Shown here piece after piece: positions 17,167-25,800 of a stretch of DNA of 64,000 nt (positions within the stretch are counted from its first letter, which is position 1; every line of letters starts with the position of its first letter). Source of the stretch: Bacteroidaceae bacterium. GTDB taxonomy: Bacteria > Bacteroidota > Bacteroidia > Bacteroidales > Bacteroidaceae. Where the stretch lies: contig JAFUFK010000011.1 of NCBI GenBank assembly GCA_017469925.1, positions 1-64,000 of the forward strand, read 5' to 3'. The notes under the pieces are model-generated. The model had not been told where the DNA came from and searched no databases. It saw only the letters and a program-made list of their open reading frames with translations. The position numbers and the translations under genes were made by a program.

Positions 17167-18555
17167 TTATATTCTTTCGAGCACCTGCTCCAGTGTCGTG
17201 TCGGGGTCGGACTCGGAGAAGGTTTCCTTTTTCAGTTTCAGTTTACGGTGTTGTACGGCCGAAATGCTGATGCCATAGACGTTGCCGATGGCACGGTTGC
17301 TCAGGTGGAGTCGAGTGAGGATGCACAGGCGCAGGTCGTCGTCACGCAGTTCGGGATGCAGGTCGCGCAGGCGTTCGAAGCGGTCGCCGTCGATGGCATT
17401 CAGAGTGCGCTCTACCTCGCTCCACTCGCGGTCGGAGAGGGCTATGTGCTGGTCGTCGCCCGCATTGAGTTTCTGCACCACCTCGGAGCGTTGTAGGATG
17501 AAGTCCTTGAGGAAGGCGACGGTGGCATCGCGCTGGCGCAACTTCTCGCGCTGAGCCTCGGCCTCGCGCCAGTGGAGAAGGGACTCCCGCCGGCGCTGGC
17601 GCAACTCGCGCAGGGCGATGTAGGCCAATAGCAGAAGCAGGACGAGGCTGGCAACCATCGCAATGAGATGGAGCCGACTTTGATAGCGCATGCGCTCGTT
17701 CTCCTGCTCGTGGGCGAGGGTCGTGCGGTAGTAGGCTTCCTTCTGCCCAAGGGCTTGGAAGTAGAGGTCCTCGGCATGGCCGAAGGCTTCGTCGATGGCC
17801 GTTTCGGCCGCCTCGGTGTCGCTACGCCGAAGGGCCAGTTTGGCCAGGTTGCTTTGTACGATGTAGGCGGCTTGCAGGTCGGCGCCCGTGTCCATCTCGT
17901 GATAGACGCGCTCGGCCTCGTCCAGCGAGTCGCAACTGACCAGACAGCGGGCCAGTACCTGCTGGGCCCCGAGGCGGATGTCGGGCGTGGCCAGTCGGGC
18001 TCCCTCACGGGCATAGCCGAGGGCATCGGCATAGTGTTCCATGGCCCAATGGATATTGGCCAGGGTGGTCAGGGTCTGACTCTCGAGCCCATGGCCGAGC
18101 GTGTCGGCGGCCTCCTGAGCCAGACGATAGGCACGGTGGGCATACTGGAGGGCCGTGTCGAGGGGTTGGTCGTCGTTGTAGGCCTGCTGCGAGGCATAGG
18201 TGGCGATGTAGTCTAATATAATAATGTAATTGCGCGCGTTGTCGGGTCGGCGCTCATACGTCTGCAGGGCTTCCCGGGCCATCTGGAGGGCGCCCGCCGC
18301 ATCGCCCCACGAGAGGCACTCGGCCAGCCGCAGTTGGGAGAGGTAAACGGTGTGGAGGTCACCTTCGCGGCGTCCCTGGCGAATGGCCTGGCGCAGCAGG
18401 GTCTCCCCCTCGCTCGCGCTGTCGCGGTCGAGTGATTCGAGTGCCCGGGCATACAGGTGTTGCGCCTCCTGGCGAGGAGCGTTGCGACGATCGGACTGGC
18501 AGGCTGCGACCAGCGTCAGGGCGAACAGGAGGAAGAGGGTGTGCACGTTCTTCAT
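17167..18555 (-). CDS. Lipoprotein TPR regulator with membrane helix and LuxR-like HTH
   Basis: 462 residues. Lipobox LVAACQSD gives a lipid anchor at Cys19. Residues about 30-280 are TPR-like helices. One membrane helix follows (LIAMVASLVLLLLLAYIAL, about 295-315), then a coiled coil, and a C-terminal HTH (LCILTRLHLSNRAIGNVYGI) typical of response-type regulators. This topology puts TPRs outside and DNA binding inside the inner membrane, a layout seen in Bacteroidetes TPR regulators. It lies 20 bp upstream of the BspA-like gene on the same strand, suggesting it senses something at the envelope and controls that gene. A TAACTTTG -7 box is on the reverse strand at 18579-18586. Confidence 0.8.
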   Translation of the reverse strand: MKNVHTLFLLFALTLVAACQSDRRNAPRQEAQHLYARALESLDRDSASEGETLLRQAIRQGRREGDLHTVYLSQLRLAECLSWGDAAGALQMAREALQTYERRPDNARNYIIILDYIATYASQQAYNDDQPLDTALQYAHRAYRLAQEAADTLGHGLESQTLTTLANIHWAMEHYADALGYAREGARLATPDIRLGAQQVLARCLVSCDSLDEAERVYHEMDTGADLQAAYIVQSNLAKLALRRSDTEAAETAIDEAFGHAEDLYFQALGQKEAYYRTTLAHEQENERMRYQSRLHLIAMVASLVLLLLLAYIALRELRQRRRESLLHWREAEAQREKLRQRDATVAFLKDFILQRSEVVQKLNAGDDQHIALSDREWSEVERTLNAIDGDRFERLRDLHPELRDDDLRLCILTRLHLSNRAIGNVYGISISAVQHRKLKLKKETFSESDPDTTLEQVLERI

Positions 18556-18697
18556 GGCACTTTGCTTGATTCCTGCTGCAAAGTTACGGAGTTTTTGCGT
18601 AACTTGTATCGCTTACCCCATGGAAAAATTAGGCACCCCCGAACCGACGAAAGCGACTGATTATAAGAACTATAGACGATTTCTACGTTCTCGACCC

Positions 18698-18721
18698 CAT
18701 GGAAAAGTGATAATTTCCATG
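18698..18721. terminator. Hairpin downstream of tsaE
   Basis: CATGGAAA / TTTCCATG with an 8-base loop, 19 bp past the tsaE stop. The left arm is part of a duplicated CCCCATGGAAAA (18616-18627 and 18695-18706). It is AT-rich and modest, so its terminator function is uncertain. Confidence 0.45.
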
Positions 18722-18739
18722 TTCCTGCGCCTGGAACCT

Positions 18740-19165
18740 TTATGCAATCATAGTGACCGTACGCGTGCCGTCGGGCTCGGCCTGGATATTGACGCGGAGC
18801 GTGTCGTCGGGCAGGAGGGGCTCGATAAGTTCGGGCCACTCGATGAAGCAGGGACGACCGGAGTAGAGGTAGTCGTCGAAACCGAGGTCCTGAGCTTCCG
18901 AAAGCTGACGGATGCGGTAGAAGTCGAAGTGATAGATGGGGCCGTCCGTGGCCTCATACTCGTTGACGATGGCGAAGGTGGGCGAGGCCACCACGTCGTC
19001 GGTAACACCGAGTTCGTGGCAGAGGGCGCGGACGAAGGTGGTCTTACCTGCCCCCATCGAACCGTAGAAAGCTATGACGGAGCGACCCTGCGCCGCCCGG
19101 AGGAACTCGCGGGCAGCCTCCTCTATAGCCTGCAGCCGGAAGTTGATAGTCGGATGATTCTCCAT
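18740..19165 (-). CDS. tsaE: tRNA threonylcarbamoyladenosine biosynthesis ATPase
   Basis: 141 residues. A P-loop ATPase that helps TsaB/TsaD complete t6A37 on ANN-decoding tRNAs. Walker A is GSMGAGKTT near residue 36; SPTFAIVNEY and YHFDFYRI are the conserved switch and following segments. Length is normal. A TAACTTTG -7 box lies on the reverse strand at 19188-19195. It lies alone between porX and the regulator gene. Confidence 0.95.
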   Translation of the reverse strand: MENHPTINFRLQAIEEAAREFLRAAQGRSVIAFYGSMGAGKTTFVRALCHELGVTDDVVASPTFAIVNEYEATDGPIYHFDFYRIRQLSEAQDLGFDDYLYSGRPCFIEWPELIEPLLPDDTLRVNIQAEPDGTRTVTMIA

Positions 19166-19239
19166 GTTCGTTCTCTCTTTTATGGTGCAAAGTTACAAAA
19201 AAATGGCAAATAAATAATGTTTCCAAGGCGTCCATTTAC

Positions 19240-19342
19240 GTAATATTAACCTACGCGCGTCAGTTAACTTAACTTATGGCGATAAGTTAATATTATCGAT
19301 GGGCGTAAGTTAATATTATTGACAGGCGTAAGTTAATATAAC
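19240..19342. repeat. 23-bp-pitch palindrome array, locus B (5 units)
   Basis: Units GTAATATTAAC, GTTAACTTAAC, GTTAATATTAT, GTTAATATTAT and GTTAATATAAC start at 19240, 19263, 19286, 19309 and 19332, each exactly 23 bp apart. Spacers carry GGCG or GCGCG. The core is more AT-rich than at the other loci, and the array sits between the porX 3' end and tsaE. Confidence 0.9.
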
Positions 19343-19349
19343 ATGCAAC

Positions 19350-19431
19350 CATCACCTCTATAGTCACCCGATAGTAAGCCCCGCTCGCAGGAGACGAGCA
19401 GGAGCGTGCACAAGAGAGGCTACAGGTGATG
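19350..19431. other. Inverted repeat CATCACCT / AGGTGATG next to array B
   Basis: CATCACCT (19350-19357) and AGGTGATG (19424-19431) bracket a 66-base GC-rich interior containing GCTCGCAGGAGACGAGC. The piece ends 14 bp before the porX stop, so a transcribed porX 3' end could fold through it. Confidence 0.45.
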
Positions 19432-19444
19432 CAGGGGCGTTTCC

Positions 19445-21004
19445 TTATCGCTTTTTGGGCCTCAGCGTGATGAGGGGGACGAGCATTTCCTCCATGGAGA
19501 TGCCTCCGTGCTGGAAGGTGTTGCGGTAGTAGGAGACGTAGTAGTTGTAGTTGTTGGGGTAGGCAAAGAAGCTGTCGCCAAGGGCAAAGATGTAGGCCGT
19601 GGAGAGGTTGGGCGAAGGCAGTTGGGCACGCATCGGGTCGCGTATCTCGAAGACCTCCTTGGGGTTGTAGCTGAGGTTCTTGCCCAGTTTGTAGCGGAGG
19701 TTGGTATTGGTGTTCTTGTCGCCAATGACCTTGATGGGGGTGTTGCAGCGGACGGAGCCGTGGTCGGTGGTCAGCACGATGGTGTAGTCGGAGGCGGCGA
19801 GGGCGCGGAAGAGGTCCTTCACGGCGGAGTGGCGGAACCACGAGAGGGTGATGCTGCGATAGGCGGCCTCGTTGTTGGCCAGTTCGCGCACCATGCGGCT
19901 CTCGGTGCGGGCGTGGGAGAGCATGTCGATGAAGTTCAGTACGACGACGTTGAGGTCGTAGCCCTGGAGCGAGGGCAACTGCTGGACAAGTTTCTCAGCA
20001 GCCTGCGAGTCATTAATCTTGTGGTAGGTAAAGGTGTTGCGGCGGCGGTAGCGGTCGAACTGGGTCTTGATGAGGGGTGCCTCGTTGAGGTTCTTGCCCT
20101 CCTCGGAGTCTTCATCGACCCAAAGGTCGGGGAACATCTTGGCGATGAGGTTGGGCATGAGGCCCGAGAAGATGGCGTTGCGGGCGTACTGTGTGGCGGT
20201 GGGCAGGATGCTGAGATAGAGGTCTTCGTCGATGTTGAACTGGTCGGCAATCTCAGCCTGCAGGGTGCGCCACTGGTCGAAGCGGAAGTTGTCGATGACC
20301 AGGAGGAAAACCTTCTCTCCGCGATTGAGGGCCGGGAAGACGCGCGACTTGAAGATGTCGGGGCTCATCAGGGGGCGCTCGTCACCGGGCCCCTCGAGCC
20401 ATCGCATGTAGTTTTTGCGGATGAACTTGCCGAAGCCCAGGTTGGCCTCCTGGCGCTGCATGGCGAGCATCTCGGTCATCTGGCTGTCGGTGGCTGCGAG
20501 GTCCTGCTCCCAGTTGGTCAGGCGGCGATAGACCTCGGTCCAGTCGGCGAAGGTGGTGGCGTCGCTGATTTGCATACCTATCTTGCCGAAATCCTGCTGG
20601 TAGGCGGTCTGCGCCACTTCGGTGACAATCTCGCGCTGGTGGATGTTCTTCTTCAGGGTCAGGAGTATCTGCGTGGGGTTGACGGGCTTGATGAGGTAGT
20701 CGGCAATCTTGGAGCCGATGGCCTGGTCCATGATGTTTTCCTCCTCGCTCTTCGTGACCATGACAACGGGTACGGCGGGCAACACCTCCTTGATGCGGGC
20801 CAGGGTCTCGAGGCCGCTGATGCCAGGCATGTTCTCGTCGAGCAGGATGAGGTCGTAGGCCTGCTCGGCACAGCGTTCGAGGGCGTCGAAACCGTTGGTC
20901 ACGGTGTCAACCGTGTAACCTTTCTTTTCGAGGAAGAGGATATGGGCCTTCAGGAGCTCTATCTCGTCGTCAACCCAAAGAAGTTTATATGAACTCATAG
21001 TCAA
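19445..21004 (-). CDS. porX: T9SS response regulator PorX
   Basis: 519 residues. An N-terminal receiver domain (about 1-120) has WVDDE, the phospho-acceptor Asp56 in LILLDENMPG, and a conserved Lys in LIKPVNPTQ. A large C-terminal PglZ/alkaline-phosphatase-like domain (about 200-519) includes VFLLVIDNFRFDQW and VLTTDHGSV. This two-part layout is specific to PorX, which with PorY controls and associates with the type IX secretion machinery. It starts 3 bp after the porW stop. Its 3' side leads into repeat array B. Confidence 0.93.
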   Translation of the reverse strand: MTMSSYKLLWVDDEIELLKAHILFLEKKGYTVDTVTNGFDALERCAEQAYDLILLDENMPGISGLETLARIKEVLPAVPVVMVTKSEEENIMDQAIGSKIADYLIKPVNPTQILLTLKKNIHQREIVTEVAQTAYQQDFGKIGMQISDATTFADWTEVYRRLTNWEQDLAATDSQMTEMLAMQRQEANLGFGKFIRKNYMRWLEGPGDERPLMSPDIFKSRVFPALNRGEKVFLLVIDNFRFDQWRTLQAEIADQFNIDEDLYLSILPTATQYARNAIFSGLMPNLIAKMFPDLWVDEDSEEGKNLNEAPLIKTQFDRYRRRNTFTYHKINDSQAAEKLVQQLPSLQGYDLNVVVLNFIDMLSHARTESRMVRELANNEAAYRSITLSWFRHSAVKDLFRALAASDYTIVLTTDHGSVRCNTPIKVIGDKNTNTNLRYKLGKNLSYNPKEVFEIRDPMRAQLPSPNLSTAYIFALGDSFFAYPNNYNYYVSYYRNTFQHGGISMEEMLVPLITLRPKKR

Positions 21005-21007
21005 TAG

Positions 21008-23899
21008 TTAAAAACCAAATGGAAAGTCGTCGTAACCAGCCTCCTCTGCCTCGGGCTCGGGCGTGTCGATGACATCGTCGGGGTCGCGCACCTCTATCTC
21101 GGTAGGCTCGTCGATAAGGAGGTCGTCGGGAATCTGCAAGGGGGCGAAGTTCTGGTCGAAGAAGTCCTTATACTCGTCGAAACTGAAGGCGGTGCCCAGG
21201 TGACTGAGGTTCTCGTCGCTGATGAGCAGCGAGCGGATGCCCTCGAGGAGGGTGCGCATGTGCTTGTCGCCATACAGGCGCTGGGCATAGGCGTGGGCCT
21301 CGTCGTAGCTGAGGAAACCGCGGATGCACATCATCGAAAGGCCCTGGTCCTCGAGTATCTCTATCTCGAAGTTACGCACCATGTAACTGGTAAAGTTGTA
21401 GCGGGCCATCTCGTAGAGGAGTTGGTCCTCGTCGAGACTGTTGGTGGGATAGGCCAAGACGAAGTTAAAGGTCGAATAGCGTTCGGCCGAGAGTGTGTCG
21501 GCAGTAGCCGTCGAGTCACCATCGACCCAGTTGGTCTTGCGCCGCTTCCAGATGTCGGAAGCGTTGTACTTGTCGTCGGAGAGCAGGCGCCCTTCTTGCA
21601 GTCCTTTCACGATGAAACCGGCCATTTCTGACACATCTTCCTTGCTGCTCGACTTCACGACTTCCTTCAGCAGGTCGAGGAATTCGGTACGGTGGCCCGT
21701 ATAGAGATAGGTCATGGCACGCAGGAAGGTGATGCGTCCGCGGTGACGTCCGAGGGGGAAGTTCTGGGTGTGATAGTCGTAGTTCCGGGCCACCTCGTCG
21801 TAGCGGTTAGCCTGATAGGCCTCGTAGGTAGCGGCGTAGAGCGAATCTTCGAGGTGCTTGCCGTCGCGCGCCAAGAGCTCGAAATTGGGATTGGCCACGC
21901 GGATGGCATTCTGGTCCTCGGGGAACTCCTCGACGAGCAGCGAGCGATAGTACTGGGCCCGTTCGTCGTCGCCCAGACGCCAATAGAGTAGGAAGAGGTG
22001 GTAATAGACGTCGGCCTTCGACGTAGTCTCGGGGAAGTCGTCGAGCAGGCGCTGGAGTAGGCGCAGGGAGTAGGGATAGTTCTGTATCTTCTCCATCACG
22101 GCGACACCACCCTTGTAGAGGCCCTCCTCAAGGAGTTGGTTCGAGGCGGCCATCTGCTCCTCGGTGAAGGGTATCTGGGCCAGATAGTACTCGCGGTGGT
22201 GGGGGTCGTTGGCCAAAGAGTCGAGACGGCGCTGTTCCTCTTCGTCAACGGCCAGTTCGTCACCGTTCGGGATGGAGTCGCCGCCCTCGCCGTAGTCATA
22301 GTCCTCGAACTCCGAACCGTTGGCCACGGTCTTGTTGCTGCGTCGCCAGTTGTCCTCGTTCTTGCGTTGTCCCCAGCGGCGTTGGAACTCCTGCTTTCCC
22401 GTCATGACGGTCTGCGGATTGTAGAAGTACCATGCCCCTTTCGTCTGCGCAGTGGCAGCAGTCTGCGGAGTGGCCGTGCGGTTGGCGCCCGGGTTGGGCT
22501 GGTTGCCTGCCGAAGGGGTCGTCCCGTTGGCCGCGGCCTTCTTTGCCTCTTCCTTTTCCTTCTTCTTCAGGGCTTCGATGACGCGGTCGATGGCGGCCAG
22601 ATACTTCTCCTCAGGCATCTGGGCAAGGAGTTGCAGACTGTCCTGAAGTTTGATGGTCGAGAGATGGGGAGCCGTCTCGTCGAGTGCCTTCGAGCGCCAT
22701 TCCGACTCCTTGTATTCCTCATGTTCCTTGTCGAGAATGGAGATACACTGCTGGTAGGTGCGCTGGGCATCGATATAGTTCTCGCGCTCCCAGTAGATTT
22801 GGGACAACTTGAGCAGCAGGACGGCCTTGGCCATGCCACTGCGTGTGCTCTCTTCAACACCCTTCTCATAAGCACCTATACACTTCAGCGTGTCGCCCGC
22901 TGTCAGGTGGATGTTGCCGATGGCGTAATAGACCTGGTCGAGATAGTCCTTGTTCTTGTCGCTTTTGGCCATGCGCTGGAGTTTCTTAATCATCTGCTTG
23001 TATTGGCTGCGTGGCATGACCTCGGCCTGGAGGATGCGGGCATTGAAGGCCAGTTCGTATGGCGGATTGCTGCGGATGACCTTGGCCAGCGACTTGTAGG
23101 CTTCGCGGTCCTGACCTATCTCGCGCAGGAGTTGGCCGACAAGGAAGTTCAGACGCGCACGCTGCAACTTGTGCTTGGTCTGTTTGATGGTCTTCCGTAC
23201 CTCAGGAATGGCCTGCTCGTACTGCCCCGTCTCAATGAGATAGGCGGCCCGGGTGGCCGTGAGTTCGCGGCGTCCCTCAGGCGAAATGCTGTCGCGACGC
23301 ATCTTGTCAAGCACATCCTCGGCATCGTAAGGCCAATCGAGTGCCACGTAGCAACGGGCCAGCCAGGCCTTGGCCACACTGCAGACCTCGGGTTGCGTGG
23401 CATAGAGGCGGGTGATATAGTTGAAAGTGCTGGCGGCCTCGATGAAATCGCCCTTATTGAACTGAGACTTGCCCATCATCAGCCAAGCATGGCGCAGGTA
23501 GGGATTGAACTCCTTACGGGCAAGGTACTCCTTCTGCTTCGGGGTGCGCTTCTTGCCGCTGCTTACGTTCGGACGCTTCTTGATGCTATGGAGCTTGATG
23601 GCCTTCTCGGACTTCAGGATGGCGTTGTCGTAGTTGCCCTTGCCCAGATTAGCGGTCTGCTTGTTGGTGCTGATATTTATGGGCAGGAAACGCGTGTAGT
23701 CGTCCTGATGGCCTTTCTCCTGGGCCTCTACACCATCGATGTAAGCCAACTCACCATTATACATGGTGTTGAAGCGGGCAGTCATGGAGTGGTAGAAGCG
23801 TGTGGCCGACGTATTTTTCTTGGTCGAGCAACTGCTAACGAGTAAGAGGCAGACAACCATGCCTGCCCAAAAAAACGTCCTATAGAACTGCCTTATCAT
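21008..23899 (-). CDS. porW: T9SS-associated TPR lipoprotein (PorW/SprE family)
   Basis: 963 residues. Signal peptide with lipobox LLVSSCSTK, so a lipid-anchored envelope protein. Long TPR stretches follow (KSQFNKGDFIEAASTFNYI, YHLFLLYWRLGDDERAQYYR), with a charged Ala/Pro/Thr-rich linker near residues 455-490 and an acidic tail. This matches PorW/SprE, needed for type IX secretion and gliding in Bacteroidetes. It directly precedes porX by 3 bp on the same strand, so structural component and regulator are co-expressed here. Repeat-rich lipoproteins are easily misnamed, but length and the ATRFYHSMTARFNTMYNGEL opening fit this family well. Confidence 0.87.
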   Translation of the reverse strand: MIRQFYRTFFWAGMVVCLLLVSSCSTKKNTSATRFYHSMTARFNTMYNGELAYIDGVEAQEKGHQDDYTRFLPINISTNKQTANLGKGNYDNAILKSEKAIKLHSIKKRPNVSSGKKRTPKQKEYLARKEFNPYLRHAWLMMGKSQFNKGDFIEAASTFNYITRLYATQPEVCSVAKAWLARCYVALDWPYDAEDVLDKMRRDSISPEGRRELTATRAAYLIETGQYEQAIPEVRKTIKQTKHKLQRARLNFLVGQLLREIGQDREAYKSLAKVIRSNPPYELAFNARILQAEVMPRSQYKQMIKKLQRMAKSDKNKDYLDQVYYAIGNIHLTAGDTLKCIGAYEKGVEESTRSGMAKAVLLLKLSQIYWERENYIDAQRTYQQCISILDKEHEEYKESEWRSKALDETAPHLSTIKLQDSLQLLAQMPEEKYLAAIDRVIEALKKKEKEEAKKAAANGTTPSAGNQPNPGANRTATPQTAATAQTKGAWYFYNPQTVMTGKQEFQRRWGQRKNEDNWRRSNKTVANGSEFEDYDYGEGGDSIPNGDELAVDEEEQRRLDSLANDPHHREYYLAQIPFTEEQMAASNQLLEEGLYKGGVAVMEKIQNYPYSLRLLQRLLDDFPETTSKADVYYHLFLLYWRLGDDERAQYYRSLLVEEFPEDQNAIRVANPNFELLARDGKHLEDSLYAATYEAYQANRYDEVARNYDYHTQNFPLGRHRGRITFLRAMTYLYTGHRTEFLDLLKEVVKSSSKEDVSEMAGFIVKGLQEGRLLSDDKYNASDIWKRRKTNWVDGDSTATADTLSAERYSTFNFVLAYPTNSLDEDQLLYEMARYNFTSYMVRNFEIEILEDQGLSMMCIRGFLSYDEAHAYAQRLYGDKHMRTLLEGIRSLLISDENLSHLGTAFSFDEYKDFFDQNFAPLQIPDDLLIDEPTEIEVRDPDDVIDTPEPEAEEAGYDDFPFGF

Positions 23900-23936
23900 T
23901 ATAAATATATAACGCGCGCGAGGCCGATTTATTGTC

Positions 23937-24341
23937 TTAGAGGCCTCTGCGTTCGCCTACAATCATCAAAACCTCGTCTTTCACGCCGTCGGGAATCTCC
24001 ACGCCACGAAGCTGGAGACTACGCACCCAACCCGCCACTTCGTCACTGCGCATCGTATAGAGGATTTCGCGAAATTCCTCGGTTTCATCGACAGAAAAGG
24101 TATCTGACGGACGCCCACGAAAGCGGTCGAGTTCTTCGTCGTTGTAGTACTCGATTTGTTTACTTAGAGCAGCAAGGAGGCTTTCCTTCTCACAAACTTC
24201 GTGCTGACCGCAACACTCCATATCGACGGGATTCAGCACGGGCTCACCAGCAGGCAATCGGCGATTGCGCCACCAACCAGCCACGGCGGCAACCAAGCCC
24301 AACAGGAACAGGGCAAGAAGGATATAAAGTGTCAGTAACAT
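23937..24341 (-). CDS. Small membrane-anchored protein with CCG-x-H-x2-C motif
   Basis: 134 residues. One N-terminal membrane helix (LYILLALFLLGLVAAVAGWW) is followed by MECCGQHEVCEKESL near residue 42, a cluster of three Cys and a His that could bind metal or form disulfides. The C-terminal half is helical and acidic. It overlaps the 3' end of aroA by 10 bp, so it is translated from the aroA transcript. I do not know its function. Confidence 0.65.
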   Translation of the reverse strand: MLLTLYILLALFLLGLVAAVAGWWRNRRLPAGEPVLNPVDMECCGQHEVCEKESLLAALSKQIEYYNDEELDRFRGRPSDTFSVDETEEFREILYTMRSDEVAGWVRSLQLRGVEIPDGVKDEVLMIVGERRGL

Positions 24342-25582
24342 ACGCTGAATCCGGCTTTTTCGAGGTCGTCCCAGAAAGTGGGATACGACTTGCTTACTAC
24401 TTGGGGATTAAGGATTGTAATGGCGCCCGTACGCAGACTGGCCGGAGCAAAGGCCATAGCCATGCGGTGGTCTTCGTACGTGGCAATGGCGGGGCGGTCG
24501 TCACCTTCGGAACGATAAAGCCCTTCCCATGCCATGGCGCTTTCGGTCACCTCCAGGCTCAGACCAAAGTGGCCCAACTCCGTTTCCAAGGCTGCGATGC
24601 GGTCGGTCTCCTTGATGCGAAGGCTTTGTAATCCATACAAGTGGAAGGGAACCTCGAGCATGGCACAAGTCACGGCCACCGTTTGGGCCAAATCGGGTTG
24701 GTGCGTAAAGTCATAGCTAAACCAACAAGTAAGGTTTTGGCCTTTACTCAGACGAACGATGTTCGTGCCCTCCTTGTCTCGGAAGAATTCGGTCACAACA
24801 CCTAACTCATTATATATGTCGCGCACGCGCGCATCGCCTTGCAGACTTTCGTAACAGAGCCCGGGCAAGAGGACCTCAGCATGCGGGTCGTCCGACAAGG
24901 CCACCATTTCGTACCAGTAACTGGCAGCACTCCAGTCGTTCTCAATACGGTAAGGCTGAGGGGTGTAAGGAACGGGGCTGACCCGAATGCTGTCGGCACC
25001 TTCCCACTCCACCTGAGCACCGAAGTCGCGCATCATGGCAATGGTCATGTCGAGGTATGGCCGGCTCACAATCTTGTCGGTAAGGGTTAGGCAAAGTCCC
25101 TTCTTCAGCGTAGGGCCTATCATGAGCAAGGCCGAAATGTACTGCGAACTGACATTGCCCGGCATCGTCAACTGACCGCCCTCCAACTGGTCGTTGCCCG
25201 TGATGCAAAGAGGTGGGAAACCTTCTTCGCCGGCATACGTAATCTGGCCACCCAACTGACGTAGAGCATCGACCAAAACGCCAATCGGACGATGGCGCAT
25301 GCGCTCGGTTCCCGTCAGCATATGTGTGCCGGGAGTTACGGCAAGATAGGCAGTGAGGAATCGCATAGCCGTCCCAGCAGCTCCGATGTCAATGACCTCG
25401 GGCATGTTGCGAAGGGCCGCAAGCATCACACGGGTGTCGTCACAGTCCGACACGTTCTCGGGCACGAATGTGCTATGGCTCAAAGCGTTGATGAGCAAGG
25501 CACGATTACTGATGCTCTTGCTTGCCGGCAGTTGGATGGTGGCATGCAGGCGCTGAGTGGGATAGATTGTCAAGCGGTCCAT
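24332..25582 (-). CDS. aroA: 3-phosphoshikimate 1-carboxyvinyltransferase (EPSP synthase)
   Basis: 416 residues. It joins shikimate-3-phosphate and PEP in the sixth shikimate step. Seen: PASKSISNRALLI (residues 19-31), GAAGTAMRFLTAY near 88, RHRPIGVLVDALRQLG, SSQYISALLM, and LRIKETDRIAALETEL near 325, all EPSPS landmarks. The family DxNPxR-type loops are shortened, which is usual in the Bacteroidetes form. Promoter TTG-N19-TAATTTTG lies directly upstream, overlapping the opposite-facing tRNA-Pro promoter. aroB lies 9.4 kb away. Confidence 0.94.
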   Translation of the reverse strand: MDRLTIYPTQRLHATIQLPASKSISNRALLINALSHSTFVPENVSDCDDTRVMLAALRNMPEVIDIGAAGTAMRFLTAYLAVTPGTHMLTGTERMRHRPIGVLVDALRQLGGQITYAGEEGFPPLCITGNDQLEGGQLTMPGNVSSQYISALLMIGPTLKKGLCLTLTDKIVSRPYLDMTIAMMRDFGAQVEWEGADSIRVSPVPYTPQPYRIENDWSAASYWYEMVALSDDPHAEVLLPGLCYESLQGDARVRDIYNELGVVTEFFRDKEGTNIVRLSKGQNLTCWFSYDFTHQPDLAQTVAVTCAMLEVPFHLYGLQSLRIKETDRIAALETELGHFGLSLEVTESAMAWEGLYRSEGDDRPAIATYEDHRMAMAFAPASLRTGAITILNPQVVSKSYPTFWDDLEKAGFSVCY

Positions 25583-25608
25583 CGGCTCATTTTAATGTTT
25601 TCAGCGAA

Positions 25609-25638
25609 CAAAATTACAAAAAAGTTTGGTCGTAACAA
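25609..25638 (-). promoter_or_regulatory. aroA promoter
   Basis: Reverse strand: TTG at 25636-25638, a 19-bp gap, TAATTTTG at 25609-25616, 27 bp before the aroA ATG. Its -33 element lies between the -33 and -7 elements of the tRNA-Pro promoter on the other strand. Confidence 0.7.
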
Positions 25639-25656
25639 AAAAACATTGTAACTTTG
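25626..25656 (+). promoter_or_regulatory. tRNA-Pro promoter
   Basis: TTG at 25626-25628, a 20-bp gap, TAACTTTG at 25649-25656, about 17 bp before the tRNA 5' end. It is an exact fit to the Bacteroidetes consensus. Confidence 0.8.
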
Positions 25657-25672
25657 CACTCGCAAAACAGAG

Positions 25673-25746
25673 CGGGATGTAGCTCAGCCCGGTAGAGTAC
25701 GCGTCTGGGGGGCGTGTGGTCGCAAGTTCGAATCTTGTCATCCCGA
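25673..25746 (+). tRNA. tRNA-Pro (anticodon GGG)
   Basis: Acceptor CGGGATG/CATCCCG. The anticodon stem CGCGT/GCGTG (with G-U pairs) holds loop CTGGGGG with U33 and anticodon GGG. The T-arm has TTCGAAT. No CCA is encoded. Confidence 0.92.
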
Positions 25747-25754
25747 CTCATGAA

Positions 25755-25784
25755 GAAAGGCACCGAATTGCTTCGGTGCCTTTC
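25755..25784. terminator. Bidirectional terminator between tRNA-Pro and hppA
   Basis: A 13-bp perfect stem (GAAAGGCACCGAA / TTCGGTGCCTTTC) with loop TTGC, followed by CTTTTTC, 17 bp from the hppA stop on the other strand. Confidence 0.9.
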
Positions 25785-25800
25785 TCTTTTTCATTCTGTC

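Noticed and set aside
19508-20992. Long open frame opposite porX (494 codons)
   Set aside because: It is a mirror of porX codon bias, has no family signature, and lies fully inside a well-supported gene.
22136-23845. Long open frame opposite porW (569 codons)
   Set aside because: Antisense shadow of a high-GC gene; composition is Val/Leu/Gly-rich without motifs.
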